Assembly (NCBI GenBank): GCA_016840285.1
Contig: JAEOSR010000033.1
Coordinates: 1 to 40,700 of the forward strand
From: Candidatus Hodarchaeota archaeon
GTDB taxonomy: Archaea; Asgardarchaeota; Heimdallarchaeia; Hodarchaeales; Hodarchaeaceae
Length of the DNA stretch: 40,700 nucleotides
Direction: 5' to 3'
Of this stretch, positions 31,484 to 37,975 are shown piece after piece (the stretch's first letter is position 1; every line of letters starts with the position of its first letter). Position numbers and translations under genes: made by a program. Below the pieces are notes generated by a model. That model saw only the letters and a program-made list of their open reading frames with translations. It was not told the origin of the DNA and ran no database searches.

Positions 31484-32863
31484 TCAGGAGATTTCCTCTT
31501 CCTCATCTGAAGGAGGTTCTTCTTCCTCTTCTTCAGACGTTTCACTGGCAGTTGGTGCTGCAGCTGGTGAACTCCTGTCAAAATCAACTAAAGTATCAAT
31601 TTGTTGAACGACTCTTTCAAAGATCTTACCAGTTCTTCCACCAGAAAAAAAGTGTAAAACCACACTGACAAGAATAAATAGTAGAACTACATTAAGAATG
31701 GCAATTGTTTGAAATTCTGGTTGGGTTAATTCCAGACTCTGAAGAAGTGCTGGAAAAGAAGTTCCTACTAAAGGTGTAAGAAGAAATTCAGGCGCTATAA
31801 TAACATAAGCTAGAATTGTAACTGCCCCGATACGGAGAATCATTGCTGGGATGAAATGTCTAAGTAATGCAGAAACATCAGGTTGCGCAGTTTTTGCAGC
31901 TAATTTCAGGTCAGTTTCAGGATCACTTTGATTTAAACTTGCGAGATATGACTGTAATCGCATTGTTGATTTGGCATCCCGCATCACTTCTCCTTTCTTA
32001 AAGACACGTCTTTCAACCATCTCCCGTAAATAACTCGCTGCAAGTAGTCCAAACTTCTTTGATTGAACACTCTGAATAGAATGTTCTTTTCCTTTTTCTT
32101 CTTCAGATAAAGGCACAAAAGATCGAATCCTCTTCAAATGTCCTTGAATCCGTTTTTCTCGTTCTGTCATAGGTTCAATAATATTTAGAGTATATGACGT
32201 TTGGAATGCAACCTCTAGTAGAAGATATAATAAAAATCCAAGAGCAAAAATGGGACTAAATATCATGGTTAATAGATTCGAGGAATCGATCTTTGTATTG
32301 ACAATAATTTTTTCGGTAAAAATTGCTATAATTATGATAAGTTGAAATCCTAGAAAAGAATAGATTGCTAATTTTGTATCCCCTTCACGAAGAAAACCAA
32401 CTCCAGAGAGAAGAGCTACAGGAAGAAGAATTAAAATTGTGGTTGCTCCAAAGAAATTACCGAAATCCTCTAAGAAAGTGGCGATATTTGTTACACTAGA
32501 ATGTGGGAAAAACCCATTTACAGGATTGACAATAGCGGCGAGTGAGGATTGCATTTCACTATATGCAACTCTTTCAAAAAATTCGTCCCCGAGAAGAAAA
32601 ATATTTTGTTTACTTGAAGCAATTGTAGACACTAAGGCTAATGCCAGACCTGCTAAAGCTCCAATTAACTCCTGTACAATCAACATAACATACTCTAAAA
32701 TATTAAAGGCCTGTGCAAAATCAAACATAGTGGGGTCAATACTGGTGGCCAATATCGGATTATCTATGGGGATAGGTATGCCAATAATCAGGAGACAAGA
32801 GAAGACAAATATAATAATGTAAAGAATTCGAAAGAAATGAGCTGTTGCTTGTCCTGCGGGCAT
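31484..32863 (-). CDS. Uncharacterised polytopic membrane protein of the MoxR operon
   Basis: 459 residues. Membrane segments at about 11-29, 56-83, 138-157, 165-182 and 198-218, then a ~120-residue basic cytoplasmic domain (EREKRIQGHLKRIRSF, YLREMVERRVFKKGEV), and two further segments at about 340-365 and 385-412. It ends in a very acidic tail (SETSEEEEEEPPSDEEEEIS). The gene starts 3 bases after the DUF58 gene stop. Position matches the membrane partners often found with MoxR/DUF58 pairs, but the sequence itself is not one I recognise. A structural membrane component is inferred. Confidence 0.6.
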   Translation of the reverse strand: MPAGQATAHFFRILYIIIFVFSCLLIIGIPIPIDNPILATSIDPTMFDFAQAFNILEYVMLIVQELIGALAGLALALVSTIASSKQNIFLLGDEFFERVAYSEMQSSLAAIVNPVNGFFPHSSVTNIATFLEDFGNFFGATTILILLPVALLSGVGFLREGDTKLAIYSFLGFQLIIIIAIFTEKIIVNTKIDSSNLLTMIFSPIFALGFLLYLLLEVAFQTSYTLNIIEPMTEREKRIQGHLKRIRSFVPLSEEEKGKEHSIQSVQSKKFGLLAASYLREMVERRVFKKGEVMRDAKSTMRLQSYLASLNQSDPETDLKLAAKTAQPDVSALLRHFIPAMILRIGAVTILAYVIIAPEFLLTPLVGTSFPALLQSLELTQPEFQTIAILNVVLLFILVSVVLHFFSGGRTGKIFERVVQQIDTLVDFDRSSPAAAPTASETSEEEEEEPPSDEEEEIS

Positions 32864-32866
32864 TTT

Positions 32867-34342
32867 TTACACAGATCCTTTTCCTACTTGTTTTCCTTCC
32901 ATATACGTTTTAATAACATTGGGGAGCATATCATCAGGGCCAACATTGATAATTTCGACTCCTAATCCCCTTAATCTATCCTCTACTTGTTTTCGATATC
33001 CTAGATATTCTTCGAAAATAGCCTCTGCTATAGCTCGTTCTGTAGCTGTCAGATCACTAAGCTTCGTTTCAAACAGAGGTCCGAAGGGTGAAATAATAGT
33101 GATATTGTTCTTTGTTGCTCGTGCTCGTTTTGCAGCTTCAGTGAAAATTTCTGAATCAGAGGATTCAAGGTCTGTCAGGAAAACATAAAATGAGGCTCTA
33201 GGCACCCTTTGCATCACGAAATCTACCGCAGCTAAAGGATCCGATCGTCCTTGAGGTTCTACTAGCGCTAGAATTTCTAGTAATTGGAAAAACATCGACT
33301 TTCCTCCTCCTGGCGGAAGAAAAGAAGTTGGTCGGTCAGCAAAAGTTACCAACCCGAATAGATCTTGACGTTCTTCAGCCATCTTCATGACCAACATAAC
33401 GGAGCGGATAGCGAAATCCAGCTTCGTATTAAATGGAATACCAGCTCCCATGCTACCACTATGGTCTAGAAAGACAATCATACGAATATTTTTCTCTGAT
33501 TCAAACTCTCTAACCATGAGTTCTCCTGTACGGCTGAATGCTTTCCAGTCTAGAGATTTGAAGGGAGCACCTGGATAATACCGTGCTAAAGCATGAAAAT
33601 CATCTCCCATTCCTTTCTGTTTTGTTTTATGAGCCCCAAACATCTTTCCTTGCTGTCGTCGTTTACTTAAAGCCTCCATTCGTCTAATATCTTCGTAAGA
33701 GGGATAACAAAGAATTTCAGTATAGAAATGTCTTACGTCTTCTTCAAAATAGAATCCCAATCTATCATGTATGATAACTTTAACAGGTCCAATCCGATAG
33801 ACCCCCCGAGTACTTACTTGAACTATATAGGAGAATTCCTTGGTTTCTCTACCTTCAAGCTGAGTAATTATGAAGTTTTCACCCAAGGCAATTTCAAACA
33901 TATCAGGGATCGCGTCATATATCTCCAAAAAGTCCATTCGTCGTCGTCCCGTGTTCTCGACTTTAACTGTAACATGAACGTATTCTCCTGCAAAGGCTTT
34001 CTCTCGATCCACAGTTCGTGTGACTCGTATAAGAGAGGCGTTAGCGGACAAACGGAAAAATGGTAAACCAATGACGCTTGCTAATAATAATAATGTGCCT
34101 AGGAACATTCCATAATCTACAATCGGAGAACTATTCAAGATATCAAATGGCCTGAATAAATCTGACATTGATAAAGTTTGGTTTCCGTCAGTTGGAGCTG
34201 GATCAGCCCCAGCTTCCCATCCTTGTTCACCAGAGAGAATGGGGAGCATAGTAGCGACAGTACCGATTCCTTTCGCACTTAATCCTACAGAAATTAACAA
34301 TATGCCTCCAATTGCAATGAAGGCTCCTCGAGATGAAAGCAT
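32867..34342 (-). CDS. DUF58 / von Willebrand A-like membrane protein
   Basis: 491 residues. Two N-terminal membrane segments (~8-22 and ~78-97) enclose an external segment. A beta-rich domain follows (~105-210), then the DUF58 hallmark DDFHALARYYPGAPFKSLDW (247-266) through RTGELMVREFESE. The vWA-like domain has a complete MIDAS start D293-H-S295-G-S297 (FLDHSGSMGAG) and a later TDLESSD. DUF58 proteins are almost always encoded beside MoxR ATPases, which are thought to act as chaperones that load or activate the MIDAS site. Gene order MoxR-DUF58 is conserved here with a 28-base gap. Confidence 0.88.
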   Translation of the reverse strand: MLSSRGAFIAIGGILLISVGLSAKGIGTVATMLPILSGEQGWEAGADPAPTDGNQTLSMSDLFRPFDILNSSPIVDYGMFLGTLLLLASVIGLPFFRLSANASLIRVTRTVDREKAFAGEYVHVTVKVENTGRRRMDFLEIYDAIPDMFEIALGENFIITQLEGRETKEFSYIVQVSTRGVYRIGPVKVIIHDRLGFYFEEDVRHFYTEILCYPSYEDIRRMEALSKRRQQGKMFGAHKTKQKGMGDDFHALARYYPGAPFKSLDWKAFSRTGELMVREFESEKNIRMIVFLDHSGSMGAGIPFNTKLDFAIRSVMLVMKMAEERQDLFGLVTFADRPTSFLPPGGGKSMFFQLLEILALVEPQGRSDPLAAVDFVMQRVPRASFYVFLTDLESSDSEIFTEAAKRARATKNNITIISPFGPLFETKLSDLTATERAIAEAIFEEYLGYRKQVEDRLRGLGVEIINVGPDDMLPNVIKTYMEGKQVGKGSV

Positions 34343-34370
34343 TCAAATTTACACCTAGTAAATGCTCTTA

Positions 34371-35429
34371 CTATTCTTCGTATACTTCTTCTTCATAATA
34401 CTCTTCATAGACAGCTTCTTCTTCTATTGGATCTACTGGGAGGACTAACCCATCACGAACATCTTCTGCGATACGTATTTGTGTAATTCCTTCTAATTCA
34501 GCTTCAGGTTTTAGTATAAGACGATGGTGGACAATATGGGGAATCATTAGAAGAATATCATCTGGGATGACGAATTCACGAGCATGTATAGCGGCTCTGG
34601 CTTTCCCTGCTAATAGAAGGCTTTCACTTCCACGAGGGGAACATCCCAAGACTAATCGGGGGTCAGTTCGAGTGGAAACAGTGATATCACGGATCATTTC
34701 TAGGAGTTCTGGACATACATATACTCTCTTGACCACATCCATCATAGCTATAATGGTTTGAGGAGAAACAACCTGTGTGAGTAATGCTGGAATAGGTTCA
34801 TTTTTCATTTTAATAATACGTAATTCGTCGTCAGGAGAAGAATGGTGGATAATAACCTTAATCATAAAGCGATCTAATTGAGCTTCAGGTAGAGGATACG
34901 TTCCTTCTTGTTCAACAGGGTTTGCAGTTGCCATGACAACAAATGGTTTTTCGAGTTTGTGAGTCTCCCCTTCAATTGATACTTGACGTTCAGCCATAGC
35001 TTCAAGCATAGCAGATTGGGTTTTAGGAGGGGCCCGATTAACTTCGTCTGCGAGAATGACATTACCAAAAATTGGGCCTTTCTTAAGTCGAAAGGTTCCT
35101 GTTTTAGGATTGAAAATATTCGTACCTACAATATCTGAGGGAAGCATGTCAGGAGTGAATTGAATGCGTTTATATTCAGTCCCAAGGACTTTAGAGAAGC
35201 TTTCTGCCATAAAGGTTTTTCCTATGCCTGGGACACCCTCGAGATAGACATGTTTGCCAGTTAACATTGCAACCCAAAGCATTTCGAAGATTTCAGTCCT
35301 TCCGATGTATACTTTTCGGATTTCTCCCATTATTTGCTGGTATGCACGAGCTACATCGTTAACTTCCAGCATTTCAAAAGTTAATTCATCACTAGTGAAG
35401 TCTTTCCCTTTCAAATCGGTTTTACTCAT
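34371..35429 (-). CDS. MoxR-family AAA+ ATPase
   Basis: 352 residues from the ATG at 35429. AAA+ motifs (numbered from this start): Walker A GVPGIGKT (65-72), Walker B VILADEVNRAPPKTQSAMLE (~124-143), sensor 1 FVVMATANPVEQEGTYPLPE, the arginine-finger region AQLDRFM, and sensor 2 GCSPRGSESLLLAGKARA. MoxR proteins form hexameric chaperone-like ATPases acting on vWA-domain partners. A TTG at 35465 would add 12 residues, but it has no site. The acidic C-terminal tail (IEEEAVYEEYYEEEVYEE) is unusual and mirrors the acidic tail of the membrane protein two genes on. Confidence 0.92.
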   Translation of the reverse strand: MSKTDLKGKDFTSDELTFEMLEVNDVARAYQQIMGEIRKVYIGRTEIFEMLWVAMLTGKHVYLEGVPGIGKTFMAESFSKVLGTEYKRIQFTPDMLPSDIVGTNIFNPKTGTFRLKKGPIFGNVILADEVNRAPPKTQSAMLEAMAERQVSIEGETHKLEKPFVVMATANPVEQEGTYPLPEAQLDRFMIKVIIHHSSPDDELRIIKMKNEPIPALLTQVVSPQTIIAMMDVVKRVYVCPELLEMIRDITVSTRTDPRLVLGCSPRGSESLLLAGKARAAIHAREFVIPDDILLMIPHIVHHRLILKPEAELEGITQIRIAEDVRDGLVLPVDPIEEEAVYEEYYEEEVYEE

Positions 35430-35482
35430 TTCTTTCACTTCTAGTCTAGTTTGTAAGATTATCAATTATGGTTTGAATAAGA

Positions 35483-37249
35483 TTAAGTTATCTCCACCCC
35501 AATGTTTTTCAAGAACAGATATTGATCTAAGAATTCTTGTTCTGAAATTGCAGCTCTTCTGTCAATGATCAGTTCAATTGTATTTAATCCTTCAGTAATA
35601 CTTTCATGGGTGAAACGATCAGGAAATTCATTTACTAAATAGGTAGCGGCGATTTCAGGAGTAAGCTCGACTTCTGGACTGTATCGCCTTATTAGATTTC
35701 GCCGCAACCGACGATAAATAAGTTCTAAACCACGTGAATATTGTTGATATTCAAGGAACCAGCGCATTTTAACTGCAAAGAAACTACGGCCATAATACCG
35801 TTCAACACGGGTTAATAGGAGGGGTTTGGCTTGCGTTCTTTTAGGCATAAACCGTCTCGATAATAATATTGCTCCTATTGGCAAGGCCCAAGCAAATAGG
35901 GGAAACATGGTTATCATATCAAGGAATTTCAGGTACAAACTTAATGGGAGGGTAGGTGATAAAGGATGATTTGCGAGATGTCCCTCATCAAATATGATGG
36001 TTTGTTGACTACGGTCTCTCATCATTTTATCAACTAGGTTCTGTGCAAACTGACGATTATCATATGTCTCATCATAATCGTTCCTATCACCATCAATATA
36101 CTTATTTATGAAAATAGATGGATCAGAACAGATCATTATGTCTCCTCCTAGAGGAAAAGGAAAATACACAAAGACTGGAAAACCGACACTCGGATTTGCC
36201 CATTCATAAGGATTCGAAGCATTAGGGCCTATTTTATTGACATCTCTCTTAGCGAGTTCAATATCTGATTCCAGCCATGCATGGGAGCTACTGTAGAGTA
36301 CTGCTATTTGAAGGCTGAAATCCATTTCAGGTAAATCAACACTCCATTCCTGTTCAAACTCAGAGAAAGCATTCTTTGCTGAGGCTGGAAACTCTCCCAT
36401 TGGTACCCATTTTGTAACATATTCAGGGTTATTCTTGTCATACTCAGCAGATCTATTCTCGGCGATAAATTCACTTTCAGGTTTCGGATATCGCACTTTC
36501 ATTGAGATAATAGAGGCAAAATTACCAATGACTCCATTACCTGACATACCAGTTGTGAAGTCAGTGACCCAAGGAGCAGGCATTCGATAACTGGTTCCAT
36601 TTTGAGTGCTTGATGTAGGAGAACTGAATATAGGGGTGAGAGGGGTATCATTATAGCTGCCTTGATCCGCAAGAAGGCTACCATTAATGGCAATCCCTGC
36701 AATCGGGAAATTAGCAGCAGCAGTCTCTTCTTGTTGAGAGTTATTATTATTGTCAGTCGTATTCATTCCAAAGGGATTATAATCCTCCGTTTCACCTCCA
36801 AAACCTAAGCCTGCCATATTCAGATCCAGTTGGGACATGAAACCTAAGAAGATAGAAAAAACACCCAGGATATCATTAGCTGTTCCGAAATCATCAGCAA
36901 TGAGAACTCTACCACCATTGATGGCATATAGAAAAATGGCTAAGGCTTCGGAAAAATCATAATGGATTGCGGGGCCAAGAATAACAAGAGATCCGTTATC
37001 AGTAGTAGTATTCAAGCGGTTGAGAACGTTACTACTACCAACAATGGTAGAGATTTGACCACCACTTTCATTAAACATTGCCATGAATTCACTCGCTCCA
37101 TTCCACCCCTCGTTATAGATTGAGAAGTTTGTGGTACTTTGAGTAAAAGATCGTGGTAATAATCCTAACATGAAAGCAGAAACAAAGGGGTAGCTAATGA
37201 AAATTGCCAGGATGATCAGTGCAGATGTTGAACGATTAATCTCTACCAT
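35483..37249 (-). CDS. DUF4350-type membrane protein
   Basis: 588 residues. An N-terminal membrane segment (~9-30) leads into a large external region with NGGRVLIADDFGTANDILGV, typical of DUF4350 (a ThuA/GATase-like fold often found with MoxR). A long insertion rich in N, T, S and Q (~155-290) follows, then TIIFDEGHLANHPLSP and a second membrane segment (~430-450). The cytoplasmic C-terminus (~460-588) is basic and helical. DUF4350 proteins are regular members of MoxR-DUF58-DUF4129 clusters of unknown envelope function. It lies 18 bases upstream of the long-frame start of moxR (TTG) and 53 bases before the preferred ATG. Confidence 0.75.
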   Translation of the reverse strand: MVEINRSTSALIILAIFISYPFVSAFMLGLLPRSFTQSTTNFSIYNEGWNGASEFMAMFNESGGQISTIVGSSNVLNRLNTTTDNGSLVILGPAIHYDFSEALAIFLYAINGGRVLIADDFGTANDILGVFSIFLGFMSQLDLNMAGLGFGGETEDYNPFGMNTTDNNNNSQQEETAAANFPIAGIAINGSLLADQGSYNDTPLTPIFSSPTSSTQNGTSYRMPAPWVTDFTTGMSGNGVIGNFASIISMKVRYPKPESEFIAENRSAEYDKNNPEYVTKWVPMGEFPASAKNAFSEFEQEWSVDLPEMDFSLQIAVLYSSSHAWLESDIELAKRDVNKIGPNASNPYEWANPSVGFPVFVYFPFPLGGDIMICSDPSIFINKYIDGDRNDYDETYDNRQFAQNLVDKMMRDRSQQTIIFDEGHLANHPLSPTLPLSLYLKFLDMITMFPLFAWALPIGAILLSRRFMPKRTQAKPLLLTRVERYYGRSFFAVKMRWFLEYQQYSRGLELIYRRLRRNLIRRYSPEVELTPEIAATYLVNEFPDRFTHESITEGLNTIELIIDRRAAISEQEFLDQYLFLKNIGVEIT

Positions 37250-37296
37250 TAGATCTCACTTAGTATTTAACCTTAAATAAGCTAATTCGTTAATGA

Positions 37297-37809
37297 TTAA
37301 TAGTCTTCTACAGTTTCAGGAACTCCAGCAGATGTCGCTGTTTGAAGGAATTGATGAAGCCCTGACAAGCCATCTTTGAATTCTTGCGTTGTAAGAGGAG
37401 CTTGACCGTATCGTGCTTTCTCAAAAGCCATTACGATGGAATTGATGGCACTTGGATCTATATCGCCACGATTCATAAGTTTAACACCTAACTGTCGTGC
37501 TGACTCGTTGGGTGCTCGGCCAACACCAAGGAATCCCTCTGAGGCAAGTGTCATGGTTTGCCACATAAGGACTGATGCTTCTCGAAACATCTGCTGTCGA
37601 GCTAGTTGTCGAATTTGAACAAGCCGTTGCTCGATCTCTTGTTCAAGAATAGTCTTTTTTACACCACCTACTCCAATAGCTTCAATAATTTGCTTTCGAA
37701 AATAGAACAATAGGAAGCCAACAACAATTAAAACGCCTAAACCAAATATAAAGATGATTTCAAGTTGAGCAAAGAAACCGATTCTGTTCATTCTTATCAC
37801 AATTCTCAT
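37297..37809 (-). CDS. DUF4129-like single-pass membrane protein
   Basis: 170 residues. One membrane segment (~15-40: LEIIFIFGLGVLIVVGFLLF) followed by a cytoplasmic helical domain. GRAPNESARQLGVKLMNRGD plus SIVMAFEKARYGQAPLTTQE matches the DUF4129 consensus (tp.E.a..l...G.....l..lferArYg). DUF4129 is frequently fused to or encoded next to transglutaminase-like or MoxR/DUF58 genes. Alternative start M7 at 37791; neither has a clear ribosome binding site. It is 47 bases before the DUF4350 gene. Confidence 0.75.
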   Translation of the reverse strand: MRIVIRMNRIGFFAQLEIIFIFGLGVLIVVGFLLFYFRKQIIEAIGVGGVKKTILEQEIEQRLVQIRQLARQQMFREASVLMWQTMTLASEGFLGVGRAPNESARQLGVKLMNRGDIDPSAINSIVMAFEKARYGQAPLTTQEFKDGLSGLHQFLQTATSAGVPETVEDY

Positions 37810-37975
37810 ATTGTTTTATGTTTGAATAATCCTGATTCTATCAACCTAGATTTCTAGTGTTTTCAATTATATTTTAATCTTTATCTTAATTCATTTTTAT
37901 CTTATTTTTTTTTCTTTAACAAGATTCTAATAAACATCTCGATATGTATTATATTTTTGTAACCTACTTAAAGTG
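37810..37975. promoter_or_regulatory. Spacer inside the envelope gene cluster
   Basis: 166 bases, highly AT-rich with a T8-T10 run near 37905-37915, which may end transcription of the large upstream gene on the minus strand read in reverse, or simply reflect composition. AAATATAATACATA-like words at about 37940-37955 could supply a minus-strand TATA box for the DUF4129-moxR genes. The break is the only sizeable gap in the cluster, so the Ig-like protein may have its own transcript. Confidence 0.3.
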
